In this document: in pieces, positions 1 through 12,276 of the stretch
How positions within the stretch are numbered: position 1 is the first letter of the stretch
How the letters are laid out: the number at the start of each line of letters is the position of its first letter
Assembly: GCA_900068845.1 (NCBI GenBank)
Contig: CEFQ01000008.1
Span: 579,358 to 643,357, forward strand
DNA: 64,000 bases
Source of the DNA: Enterobacter ludwigii
GTDB lineage: Bacteria; Pseudomonadota; Gammaproteobacteria; Enterobacterales; Enterobacteriaceae
Direction of reading: 5' to 3'
The notes under the pieces: model-generated
What the model saw: only the letters and a program-made list of their open reading frames with translations
The model's database searches: none
What the model was told of the DNA's origin: nothing
Translations under genes and position numbers: made by a program

Positions 1-1431
1 ATCCGTTCCCTGCGAGAAATACTGACGCGGTTTCATTACTCTCATTTCGTCCGTCGCTTTCACCGCTTTTAACCTCAAGCCTGCATGTTTGATAAGAGCC
101 AGCCAAATCCACGGCTCAGACTCACCCAGCATTTTCATCCGGATATGATCAATGATGGGGAAATTACGAATATTGATTTGTACTTCCGGGGCATCATTTA
201 ACTGCCCAATAAAAGCGAGGGAATCGATCGATTGTGCAGTGGGAGCTGACAGCGTGATTTTAATCTGATTCATCACCTGCATTTGATAACGTTGATCGTT
301 CACCACCGTATTGAAACTTATCAACATCACCACCAGATGGTAAAACAGCAAAATTACGCTGGCGCCCGCTAGCCAGTTTCTCATTGCAGGTAGAGATTGC
401 ACCGATACATAGAAACAGAACAGGAAAGCAATGCTGCATGCGCCGAGCATGCGTGGAGCAATTAACGGTGTAGCTAATGCCAAAGAAAGTCCGGGAATTG
501 CCGCGATGACAACGACTCCCGCAGTGAACATCAATATCCCCGTACTCAGCGTCAATTTGCGCTGCTGTTTAAGGTGTCGAGCCATCAAAATTAGGCCGAA
601 AAACAACATAAGCAGAGGCAGCAAGACAAATATCATCATGCCACGCGGATAGGCGCTGAGAATAAGGTGACTGAACGCTTTAATCGTATCGATGAACACT
701 AACAGTGAACCTGCGTTCGGTGATAACAGCTGACTGTGTTTCATGCTGTACCAATCGATCTTCACCGGCAATAAATAATTCATCGCAAATTTATAAACCA
801 GAATAGCAATACCCAACGCAATGAGTTTCCCGAATAGCCACTTCCAGCTGGATTGATCGTGATTGAGCCGGGAGACGAGAAGCAAGGCTACGCAGGCAAT
901 ATAGACATTAAGTCCGGGTTGATAGAGCGTCTGAATGAGCAATAACACCAGGGCAGTGTAAATGACCGCCTGAAACAGGTTAACTCGGTTGACCAGGCTT
1001 GCCAGCATGGCGCCAGCGAATGACAAAAGTATGGTTAGACTGTCATAGGTATAGAGCATGCCCTGCGTCAGAAAGGGATTAAGGACGACAAAAAGTGGCG
1101 GTACACATGACCAGAAACCCGTAAGCGGAATTCTCAATTTTTCTGTGTAAAACACACTAGCAATACTTAACGCCAGCAATCCAAGAAGTAAATTAAGCGG
1201 AGAAACATCGCTGACCGTATTACCAAATGAGATGAGGGACTGTAATAACCAGGTGCCCGGCCTGCCGTTACTTAGCCACGTCGAACTCGCCCCATCCAGT
1301 ACTCTGTAAAGATCATCCCGATAATAAATTTTGTTGGTCCACACAGGAAGCGTGGCCAGCATTGCCACCATCATGGTCAAAGCAATACGCGGCATCCGGC
1401 TTACTAACGGAGGATCATTTACGGGCATCAT
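1..1431 (-). CDS. GtrII-like O-antigen glucosyltransferase (partial)
   Basis: The reverse strand stays open from an ATG ATG pair to the window edge, giving 477 codons with no stop, so the C-terminus is missing. The protein is a polytopic membrane protein with about ten hydrophobic segments. Near the N-terminus it has YYRDDLYR followed by NGRPGTWLLQ and DVSPLNLLLG, the pattern of the Glucos_trans_II (GtrII) family. Members use undecaprenyl-phosphate-glucose in the inner membrane to add a glucosyl branch to O-antigen on its periplasmic side. Family members are roughly 480-530 residues, so only a short tail is lost. In serotype-converting phages the gene follows gtrA and gtrB; here the gene upstream is the unrelated, divergent yajD, so gtrAB would have to be downstream outside the window or elsewhere. 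The start is chosen as the first of the two ATGs; the Shine-Dalgarno (GGTGAG) is weak. Family assignment is fairly safe; the exact acceptor sugar is unknown. Confidence 0.75.
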   Translation of the reverse strand, partial: MMPVNDPPLVSRMPRIALTMMVAMLATLPVWTNKIYYRDDLYRVLDGASSTWLSNGRPGTWLLQSLISFGNTVSDVSPLNLLLGLLALSIASVFYTEKLRIPLTGFWSCVPPLFVVLNPFLTQGMLYTYDSLTILLSFAGAMLASLVNRVNLFQAVIYTALVLLLIQTLYQPGLNVYIACVALLLVSRLNHDQSSWKWLFGKLIALGIAILVYKFAMNYLLPVKIDWYSMKHSQLLSPNAGSLLVFIDTIKAFSHLILSAYPRGMMIFVLLPLLMLFFGLILMARHLKQQRKLTLSTGILMFTAGVVVIAAIPGLSLALATPLIAPRMLGACSIAFLFCFYVSVQSLPAMRNWLAGASVILLFYHLVVMLISFNTVVNDQRYQMQVMNQIKITLSAPTAQSIDSLAFIGQLNDAPEVQINIRNFPIIDHIRMKMLGESEPWIWLALIKHAGLRLKAVKATDEMRVMKPRQYFSQGTD

Positions 1432-1605
1432 GTTCTCACCAAATTCCCAGCGAATTAGCGCAGGCGGCTTTTCATCTCCGCGAAGTTACAGCCTAGTGTA
1501 GGCGGTTTTTTTCGGAGGGAGGGTCAGGGATGATAAACATTATTGGCAGGCTCGGGGTTCGCAGATAACATGTCGTTTTACCTCTTTTAACAGGCAACTT
1601 CGGCA

Positions 1606-1953
1606 ATGGCTCTGATCCCTAAAAACTACACGCGGCTGGAAAGCGGCTATCGTGAGAAAGCATTAAAAATCTATCCGTGGGTATGCGGCCGCTGCTCGCG
1701 CGAATTTGTTTATTCCAACCTGCGCGAATTAACCGTACATCATATTGATCACGACCACACCAATAATCCGGAAGATGGCAGTAACTGGGAGTTGTTGTGC
1801 CTGTATTGTCACGACCACGAACACTCGAAATACACCGAAGCGGATCAGTACGGCACAACGGTTGTGGCGGGAGAAGATGCGCAAAAAGATGTCGGTGAAG
1901 CGACATACAATCCTTTTGCCGATTTGAAGTCTATGTTGAATAAAAAGAAATAA
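1606..1953 (+). CDS. yajD: YajD family HNH nuclease-like protein
   Basis: This 115-residue protein is almost identical in length and sequence to E. coli YajD. It begins MALIPKNYTRLESGYREKAL and has an HNH-type zinc fold: a CGRC knuckle, then HHIDHDHTNN, then CLYCHDHEH. These residues are consistent with a metal-bound ββα nuclease core and a structural zinc site. YajD is conserved across enterobacteria but its biological role is not established. The gene stands alone, divergent from the glycosyltransferase and convergent with fliD; a long hairpin separates it from fliD. The identification by similarity is strong; calling it an active nuclease is an inference from the motif. Confidence 0.93.
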   Translation: MALIPKNYTRLESGYREKALKIYPWVCGRCSREFVYSNLRELTVHHIDHDHTNNPEDGSNWELLCLYCHDHEHSKYTEADQYGTTVVAGEDAQKDVGEATYNPFADLKSMLNKKK

Positions 1954-1968
1954 GGTTACGGTCAGAAA

Positions 1969-1996
1969 TAGCGGTCACCATGCATGGCGACCGCTA
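1969..1996. terminator. Hairpin between convergent yajD and fliD
   Basis: TAGCGGTC pairs perfectly with GACCGCTA, enclosing a CCATG/CATGG palindrome. It lies between two convergent stop codons and probably ends transcription from both sides. There is no long T run, so Rho-independent activity is uncertain. Confidence 0.5.
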
Positions 1997-2001
1997 TGCC
2001 C

Positions 2002-3414
2002 TTACTTATTCGTCTTAGTGCTATTACTGAACTGCTCGGTGAGATAGTTGCTGGTGTTGTTCAACACACTGACCATCTTATCCAGATTGGTAAACTGCTT
2101 TTTATAACGCGCGATGGTGTCATCGATACGTTTGCTGGCGGTATTGTACTGATCGGTCAACGTATTCAGTTTTTTACTGATGCCATCCGTTGCGCCCTGC
2201 AATATGCCTTTGCTGCTGAGGAAAGCGGTGAACGTCGTGTTCAGCACCGTCGACACGCCGGTTTTCTTGCCATCACCGGTGAACATGTCACGAATCGCTT
2301 CCGGTTTTACCTGCAGGCTGGTGGTCAATTTGGCGGCATCCAGATTAAGCTTACCGCTGGTTGGATCGGTGGTAATGCCCGCCTGCGATAAGGTTTTGTA
2401 GACGTTCGAACCCGAACTGTTCGCCAGAATACTCTTCAATTGCACCTGGATGTTACGCAGCGTGCCGTCGCCAAGCAGCGCCCCATTCTTCCCATCCGGA
2501 TCTTTACCCGCGTCCACCGGCGTGTATTTGGTCAAACTCGCCATCGTATCCTGCAGCGAGTTATAGGCATTCACCCAATCGGTAATGGCGGTTTTGGCTT
2601 TATTTGTATCGCTGCTGACCGTCAGCGTTTGGTTGCCGCTGGTTTCATCGTTGAGCTTCAGCGTGATGCCTTCCACCGCGTCGGCGATCACGTTGCTGCT
2701 GCTCTCAATCGCCACATTATTCACGGTCAATTTGGCATTCTGCGCCTCGACGCTTTGCGCCATACCGCTGCTGGCAGCATCTGACGCATCAAAGCCAATA
2801 AAGTCCTGCAAGGTATCATCGCCGGTCACGCTCAGCGATTTCAGCGCATTGGCGGTGCCGGACGCAGATGAAGTCAGTGATAAACGGTATTCAGTGGCTG
2901 ACACCTTGATCAGGCTGGCGGTAACGCCAACGTCGGATTTGTTAATGGTGTCACGCATGGCCGAAAGCGAAGTCTGATCTTTGGTCAGCGTGATGCTCTT
3001 CTCTTTACCTTCGGCGTTGACAAATTTTAAGGTTCTGGACGCCGCATCGCTACCCATCGCCGCTTTGATATCGGTTTTGGTCTCGCTGGTTAGCGTCTGC
3101 GATTGCGCCAGTTTCTGCACGCTGATGGTGTATTTTCCCGCCAGCGCATTGCCATTGGAATCGGCGCTAAACGCGCTCGAGCTGGATGCTGTGGTAGTCG
3201 ATGTATAAAGCGCGGCATCGTTTAATTTATTGTTTGCCGTCTGGAAGGTCTGAATCGCGGTTTTAAGCGTGCCGTAAGCGGACAACTTCGCGGTTGCGGC
3301 GGATTGTTGTTTGGAAATCGGTGCCAGCGATTGTTTCTCTGCCGCGGTCAGTTTGTCGAGAATGGTGCTTAAACCCAGCCCTGAACCCACGCCTAATGTT
3401 GAAATCCCAGTCAT
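2002..3414 (-). CDS. fliD: Flagellar hook-associated protein 2 / filament cap FliD (solitary copy)
   Basis: The 470-residue product matches FliD in length (E. coli about 468) and architecture. It has an N-terminal FliD_N coiled region (about residues 5-105, MTGISTLGVGSGLGLSTILD), a central variable domain rich in Ser/Thr, and a C-terminal FliD_C helical region (about 225-455). FliD forms the pentameric cap at the tip of the flagellar filament and helps flagellin fold as it is exported. The usual partners fliS and fliT do not follow it, and no other structural flagellar gene is in the window. An AGGAG Shine-Dalgarno sits just upstream of the ATG, and a near-perfect sigma-28 promoter lies farther upstream, so the gene should be expressed with late flagellar genes. 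It could be the only fliD displaced from the flagellar cluster or a second copy. Confidence 0.93.
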   Translation of the reverse strand: MTGISTLGVGSGLGLSTILDKLTAAEKQSLAPISKQQSAATAKLSAYGTLKTAIQTFQTANNKLNDAALYTSTTTASSSSAFSADSNGNALAGKYTISVQKLAQSQTLTSETKTDIKAAMGSDAASRTLKFVNAEGKEKSITLTKDQTSLSAMRDTINKSDVGVTASLIKVSATEYRLSLTSSASGTANALKSLSVTGDDTLQDFIGFDASDAASSGMAQSVEAQNAKLTVNNVAIESSSNVIADAVEGITLKLNDETSGNQTLTVSSDTNKAKTAITDWVNAYNSLQDTMASLTKYTPVDAGKDPDGKNGALLGDGTLRNIQVQLKSILANSSGSNVYKTLSQAGITTDPTSGKLNLDAAKLTTSLQVKPEAIRDMFTGDGKKTGVSTVLNTTFTAFLSSKGILQGATDGISKKLNTLTDQYNTASKRIDDTIARYKKQFTNLDKMVSVLNNTSNYLTEQFSNSTKTNK

Positions 3415-3432
3415 GTACGCAACTCCTGTTAA

Positions 3433-4584
<1,152 letters not shown>

Positions 4585-4597
4585 CGCTACGGTTTAT

Positions 4598-4629
4598 GCG
4601 GCGTTGCGCAATATATTGCGCCGCTACGG
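4598..4629. repeat. Dispersed GCGCAATATATTGCGCCGCTACGG-type repeat, copy 1
   Basis: Between two convergent stop codons lies an imperfect palindrome built on TTGCGCAA/TATTGCGCC followed by GCTACGG. The same core recurs in three other intergenic places in the window. It may double as a bidirectional terminator because it forms a strong hairpin. Confidence 0.7.
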
Positions 4630-4657
4630 TTTTAGCGGCGCAGGATTGATTGGATGG

Positions 4658-6064
<1,407 letters not shown>

Positions 6065-6067
6065 CTA

Positions 6068-8064
<1,997 letters not shown>

Positions 8065-8149
8065 AACGGACGCTATCTTGCTTACAGGGCGATAAAAGTG
8101 GCAAGCAGTTTTAGCGAATGCCGTGGAGAAGTGTGAAGCCGGTCACCGA

Positions 8150-8854
8150 TTAAATTCGTTTCAGTGCCGCCAGTGCCAGCACGCTGAGCAGTGCGCCAAT
8201 CACCATCAGCAACAGATAGCTCATCCACTGCAGCAACCAAATCCCCAGCACGCCGCCGCCCAAAAACGCTACAACGGTGTAAAAATGTAATTTAAGCCGT
8301 TCAATGTAGAGCGGCGCATCTTTCGGCGATTCTTTGCGCCGCAGCACATCAAAAAGCATCGCCAGCTCAATGCCAATATCGGTCGCGGTGCCGGAAACGT
8401 GCGTAGTACGAACGCGAGCGTTGGAGATGCGCGTCACCACCGCATTCTGCAATCCCATCAAAAAACTCAGGCTCAGCACCAGCAGCACGCCGGAACCGCT
8501 AAAGCGGAACCAGCTTTCAACCATGCCCAGCATCAGCAAAGCGATGCCTTCAATCAGGATATTGATGGCGTAAATGCCGCGTATCTGACGTCGTCTGCCG
8601 GAATTAATGATCAGCGTTGAGACCGATGATCCGGCGATAAACAGCAATACGATGAGTAGAAAAAACAGGCCAACGTGCAGATTGGCTTTTGCCAGATGGT
8701 CGGAGAGAGAGGAGACATTGCCGGTCATGTTCGCCGAGAAGAAGCCGACGGTTTCAAATGCCGCGGTGTTGAGTGCGCCTGCAACGGCGGCCAACGTGCA
8801 GGCCAGTCGGATATCGGTATTGAAGGTGCGCGTGTTCTCGGCGGTGATTAGCAT
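8150..8854 (-). CDS. DUF1275 (YoaK-type) inner membrane protein
   Basis: The 234-residue protein has six hydrophobic helices. Near the N-terminus it contains GALNTAAFETVGFFSANMTGNV and in the middle GLQNAVVTRISNARVRTTHVSGT; both segments, with the conserved NMTGN and HVSGT, characterise DUF1275/YoaK. The function of the family is not known; a transport role has been suggested only by topology. It lies on the same strand as the MFS gene upstream, 64 bp apart, so the two may be co-transcribed. Confidence 0.87.
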   Translation of the reverse strand: MLITAENTRTFNTDIRLACTLAAVAGALNTAAFETVGFFSANMTGNVSSLSDHLAKANLHVGLFFLLIVLLFIAGSSVSTLIINSGRRRQIRGIYAINILIEGIALLMLGMVESWFRFSGSGVLLVLSLSFLMGLQNAVVTRISNARVRTTHVSGTATDIGIELAMLFDVLRRKESPKDAPLYIERLKLHFYTVVAFLGGGVLGIWLLQWMSYLLLMVIGALLSVLALAALKRI

Positions 8855-8918
8855 GGGAAATCCTGGCCCGGTGAAAGATGCGTATCTTCCTCCCGCGACC
8901 AGGAATTCTCAAGCATCG

Positions 8919-10367
8919 CTATGCGGTTTGCTGATCCTGCTCTTGCTCGCTAAACCGCTCGCGCATTTCGTTTTCGATCTGCTCGAGTGATTTGCCCTTA
9001 GTCTCAGGCAACATAGTAATGACGAAAATCAGCGAACCGACATTAATGGCCGCGAAGATAAAGAATGCCCCATTGCCGGTAGCGGCCAACAACGGCGGGA
9101 AGGCAAACGCCACCGCCGCATTACAGATCCACTGGAATGAAACTGCAGCGCCGGTCAGCACGCCGCGCACTTTCATCGGGAACAGTTCCGACATTAACAA
9201 CCAGTAAACCGGCGAAATACACATCTGCATGAAGAACAGGAACACCAGAATCGCCGCCAGCGCGAAGATACTTTGCGTCATGTCTTGTGGCATCAACAGC
9301 AGCACGCAGCCGAGGACCAGCTGCATGGCGATCACCACCGTCAAACCGGTCATCAGCATGGTACGGCGTCCGAAACGTCCTACCGCTTTGATGCCCACCA
9401 TGGTAGCCAGCACCGACACAATGCCGTTACCAATGGTCGCCGCAATCGACGCGTTGGTGCCCATGCCGGTGGTTTTCAGAATCACTGGCGTGTAATACAT
9501 AAAGGCGTTCACGCCGGTAAATTGAATGACAATGCCCAGCCCCGCGCCCACCAACAGCAACCGCAGGATCCACTTCTCTTTCAACAGTTCTTTCGCTGAA
9601 GGCCCCTGACGCGCCGCCTTGGCGTGCTGACGCATCTCTGCCATCTCCTTTTTCACTTCACGCGGTGTTTCACGCAGTTTGTGCAGGATACGGCTCGCTT
9701 CTTTAATGCGCCCTTCTGCCACCATCCAGTGTGGTGACGCCGGGACAAAAAAGGTGCCGATGAACAGCAAGGCGCCCGGAATCATAGCCATCGCCAGCAT
9801 GTAGCGCCACAGGTGCGGATCGTTAAGCGTAAAACTCATCACTGCGCTGACAACATAAGCCAGCAGCTGTCCGGAAACGATCATCAGCTCGTTGCGGCTG
9901 ACCAACGGCGCACGACGCTTTGGTCCCGCAATTTCTGCAATAAACACCGGTACGGTTGAGGAACCCCCGCCGACGGCAATCCCAAGCAGAAAACGCATCG
10001 CCACCATGACATGTAGGTTTGGTGCTAATGCGGTACCAATTGCGCCGGCGACAAAGATCAGCGCCAACGTACGCAGCGTAATACGACGACCAAAGCGGTC
10101 GGAGACGTAGCCACTGATAAAAGCGCCCATTGCGGCACCGAAAATCAGTGATGACGTCACTAAACCCTCGGTGAACGGGGTGAGATCGAGGCCGCCCTGA
10201 TCGAGCGGTAGAGTCATAAACGGCAAGGCACCGGAGATAATGCCGGTGTCATAACCAAATGCCAGTGCGCCCATGGTGGCCACTAACACCACAAAGAAGA
10301 TTCGCTGTTTGACGGTAAGGTTACTTAGCGGCGAATCGTCTTCACTATTTTGCTGCGATGTATCCAT
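8919..10367 (-). CDS. MFS sugar:H+ symporter (sugar porter family)
   Basis: This twelve-helix major facilitator of about 482 residues belongs to the sugar porter family of GalP, AraE, XylE and IolT. Visible motifs are GYDTGIISGALPF in TM1, GYVSDRFGRR (loop 2-3), FVPASPHWMVAEGR, FGRRTMLMTG (loop 8-9) and LLMSELFPMKVRG followed by LPETKGKSLEQIE. It should import a pentose, hexose or inositol with protons; the substrate cannot be read from sequence. An ATG 15 bp upstream is in frame, but the internal ATG has an AGGGA Shine-Dalgarno with 6-nt spacing, so that start is preferred. No sugar catabolic genes adjoin it other than the unrelated beta-glucoside block. Confidence 0.88.
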   Translation of the reverse strand: MDTSQQNSEDDSPLSNLTVKQRIFFVVLVATMGALAFGYDTGIISGALPFMTLPLDQGGLDLTPFTEGLVTSSLIFGAAMGAFISGYVSDRFGRRITLRTLALIFVAGAIGTALAPNLHVMVAMRFLLGIAVGGGSSTVPVFIAEIAGPKRRAPLVSRNELMIVSGQLLAYVVSAVMSFTLNDPHLWRYMLAMAMIPGALLFIGTFFVPASPHWMVAEGRIKEASRILHKLRETPREVKKEMAEMRQHAKAARQGPSAKELLKEKWILRLLLVGAGLGIVIQFTGVNAFMYYTPVILKTTGMGTNASIAATIGNGIVSVLATMVGIKAVGRFGRRTMLMTGLTVVIAMQLVLGCVLLLMPQDMTQSIFALAAILVFLFFMQMCISPVYWLLMSELFPMKVRGVLTGAAVSFQWICNAAVAFAFPPLLAATGNGAFFIFAAINVGSLIFVITMLPETKGKSLEQIENEMRERFSEQEQDQQTA

Positions 10368-10610
10368 TCCTGTTCCCTGCATGTTGAACGCGCCATCAGG
10401 CGCAAAGGTTGAAACCCAAAAGGCAGAAGTATAGACAGGAATTTCAAAATGTGACGGAGGTCACTGTTAAATGGCCAGATACATGAACTTTTTTTGATCT
10501 GTTTAAAACGATTGCGCTTTTATCTCTGGCTTAACTGTTGCGACGGACTAAAATAGCAGCGTGACTAGCTAGTCCTTAAATCTAATGGAACATTGATAAG
10601 AGGTCTTCCT

Positions 10611-10796
10611 ATGAAACAACAGAGCTACAGAGGCGGCGCAGGGAATTTTGCCAACAATCCGGAACGTGCAAAAGAAGCTGGTAGTGCGGGAGGCAAAGCC
10701 AGTGGTGGCAACTTCAGAAACGACCCTGAAAGAGCCGTTGAAGCGGGCCGGAAGGGAGGCAAAATAAGCCGTCGTCCTCCAACGAAGTCTGAGTAA
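10611..10796 (+). CDS. KGG domain stress protein (YciG-like), copy 1
   Basis: This 61-residue, very hydrophilic protein is rich in Gly, Lys and Arg. It carries two or three stress-induced KGG repeats: RGGAGNFANNPERAKEAGSA, GGKASGGNFRNDPERAVEAG and RKGGKIS. Relatives (YciG, B. subtilis GsiB, fungal con-10) are induced by general stress and in enterobacteria are usually RpoS-dependent. The start is the ATG preceded by AAGAGG, six codons inside a longer frame. It stands alone between the sugar porter and a small lipoprotein. A paralogue lies about 4.6 kb downstream. The biochemical role is unknown; disordered, dehydrin-like behaviour is a guess from composition. Confidence 0.85.
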   Translation: MKQQSYRGGAGNFANNPERAKEAGSAGGKASGGNFRNDPERAVEAGRKGGKISRRPPTKSE

Positions 10797-10814
10797 GGCG
10801 CCTTAGGATTTTTT
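10794..10814 (+). terminator. Weak terminator after KGG gene 1
   Basis: The palindrome TAAGGCGCCTTA overlaps the stop codon and is followed by GGATTTTTTA. The stem is short and has no real loop, so this is a tentative call. Confidence 0.35.
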
Positions 10815-10837
10815 ATGCCATGGATTGGCTTCACCCT

Positions 10838-11131
10838 TCAGCTTTTACTGAACGTATAATTGAACACCCGGCCATTTTTCGTTTGAACAGTCAGTGTCTT
10901 TCCAGCCGTAGTATCCATCGTTCGGGCTTCGCTATAGTTCCACATCATCAGTCTTTGGCCATCCGGATAAGCGGATTCCTTATCAGGCGGGCCAAACATG
11001 GCGATCAATTCAGCGCGGGTTGTCTGGCCTGTGTGTATGTTCTGAATACTGGCGGTATCAAAATTACGCCCCACCGAACTGGAACAGGCTGTCAGTACCA
11101 GCAGCAAACTGGTGATAATTATTCCTCTCAT
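10838..11131 (-). CDS. Small lipoprotein, SmpA/OmlA-like fold
   Basis: The 97-residue protein has a lipoprotein signal, MRGIIITSLLLVLTACSSS, with the lipobox LTAC and modified cysteine at residue 16. The mature part has TGQTTRAELIAMFGPPDKES and a later MMWNYSEA segment. That 'Q-T-T-x-x-E-L...FG-x-P' pattern resembles the SmpA/OmlA (BamE-like) fold found in many small outer membrane lipoproteins. It is not BamE itself. Ser at +2 suggests outer membrane sorting. It is a single-gene unit with an unknown role. Confidence 0.75.
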   Translation of the reverse strand: MRGIIITSLLLVLTACSSSVGRNFDTASIQNIHTGQTTRAELIAMFGPPDKESAYPDGQRLMMWNYSEARTMDTTAGKTLTVQTKNGRVFNYTFSKS

Positions 11132-11208
11132 TATTTCTCCTTTGCATATCTCACCTTAAAATTGTAGCCTATATACATAACGCATACGTTTCATATACGG
11201 GTTATCGC

Positions 11209-11451
11209 ATGGGCATCGTGAAAATCTCTGAGTTAATGCATGAGAATCTGCGCATCGCTAGCACGGCGATGAGCCGTTCAATCAATGCGCAGGCAGAACA
11301 CTGGATGAAAATCGGCATGCTAGCCGAGATCTATCCGTCACTCAATCATCAGGAATTGACGCGTTTATTGATGCGCGTCGAACGCGACAGCGGCGCTGAT
11401 TTAGCGCAACTGCTCGACCATCCTTCTTTCACCTCGCAGGGAATCGCGTAA
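11209..11451 (+). CDS. ParD-like protein coupled to methionine aminopeptidase
   Basis: The 80-residue protein starts MGIVKISELMHENLRIASTA and matches the ParD_like family: a short N-terminal strand and two helices reminiscent of a ribbon-helix-helix antitoxin. Its TAA stop codon shares one base with the ATG of the following map gene (TAATG), so the two are translationally coupled. No ParE-type toxin is near. The pairing suggests that the protein binds either DNA as an autoregulator or the aminopeptidase itself; neither is shown by the sequence. Confidence 0.75.
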   Translation: MGIVKISELMHENLRIASTAMSRSINAQAEHWMKIGMLAEIYPSLNHQELTRLLMRVERDSGADLAQLLDHPSFTSQGIA

Positions 11452-12233
11452 TGAGCATCAAACTGCACACCGCTGAAGAGATCGAACTGGCGCGTGCCGC
11501 CGGACACGCCGCCGCTAAAGTGCTGGAGATGATCACGCCGTACGTCAAACCGGGCGTGACCACCGATGAGCTGGACGCAATTTGCCACCAATACATCGTC
11601 AACGAATTGAAAGTTGTGCCGGCCAATATCGGCTATCACGGCTATACACGCACCACCTGCACCTCGGTGAATCACGTGGTGTGTCACGGCATCCCGGGTG
11701 AGAAAAAACTCAAGGATGGCGACATCGTCAATATTGACGTCGCCATCATTAAGGACGGTTGGTACGGCGATACTAGTCGCATGTATTACGTCGGTCAGCC
11801 ATCGGTACGCGCGAAACGTCTGGTGGAAATCACCTATGAATCAATGGTGGCAGGCATCAACGTGGTAAAACCGGGCGCGACCTTGGGCGATATTGGTGCA
11901 GCGATACAACAGGTGGCGGAAAAAGCGGGTTTTTCCGTGGTGCGCGAGTATTGCGGTCACGGTGTTGGCGAGGTGTATCACGGCGATCCTCAGATTCTGC
12001 ATTACGGCACCCCAGGCGAAGGATTAGCGCTGCAAGCCGGCATGATCTTCACGATTGAACCGATGATTAATGCGGGCAAAGCGGGCACCAGCGTATTGTC
12101 TGATGGCTGGACGGTGGTGACTAAAGATCGCTCGCTGTCGGCGCAGTGGGAACATACCATCGCGGTGACCGAAACTGGGTTTGATTTGTTAACACCGTGG
12201 CCAGAAGGCACCGGCGAATATCAGGCCATCTAA
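11451..12233 (+). CDS. map: Type I methionine aminopeptidase (second-type map)
   Basis: The 260-residue enzyme removes the initiator methionine from nascent proteins. All metal ligands and catalytic residues are in place: H79, D96, D107, H170, E203 and E234, each one residue off or equal to the E. coli numbering. Key segments are DIVNIDVAIIKDGWYGDTSR, CGHGVGEVYHGDP, FTIEPMIN and QWEHTIAV. The housekeeping map gene usually lies near rpsB, so this copy, fused transcriptionally to a ParD-like gene, is probably a paralogue. Its start overlaps the upstream stop codon. A strong hairpin follows the gene. Confidence 0.92.
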   Translation: MSIKLHTAEEIELARAAGHAAAKVLEMITPYVKPGVTTDELDAICHQYIVNELKVVPANIGYHGYTRTTCTSVNHVVCHGIPGEKKLKDGDIVNIDVAIIKDGWYGDTSRMYYVGQPSVRAKRLVEITYESMVAGINVVKPGATLGDIGAAIQQVAEKAGFSVVREYCGHGVGEVYHGDPQILHYGTPGEGLALQAGMIFTIEPMINAGKAGTSVLSDGWTVVTKDRSLSAQWEHTIAVTETGFDLLTPWPEGTGEYQAI

Positions 12234-12237
12234 AAAA

Positions 12238-12270
12238 TGATCCAGAACGCACATGCCGTTCTGGATCATC
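12238..12270 (-). terminator. Terminator between map and the chemoreceptor gene
   Basis: ATGATCCAGAACG pairs perfectly with CGTTCTGGATCAT around a 7-base loop. Read on the minus strand it is followed by TTTTTT, a classic Rho-independent terminator for the chemoreceptor gene; it may also act on map. Confidence 0.88.
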
Positions 12271-12276
12271 ATCGTC

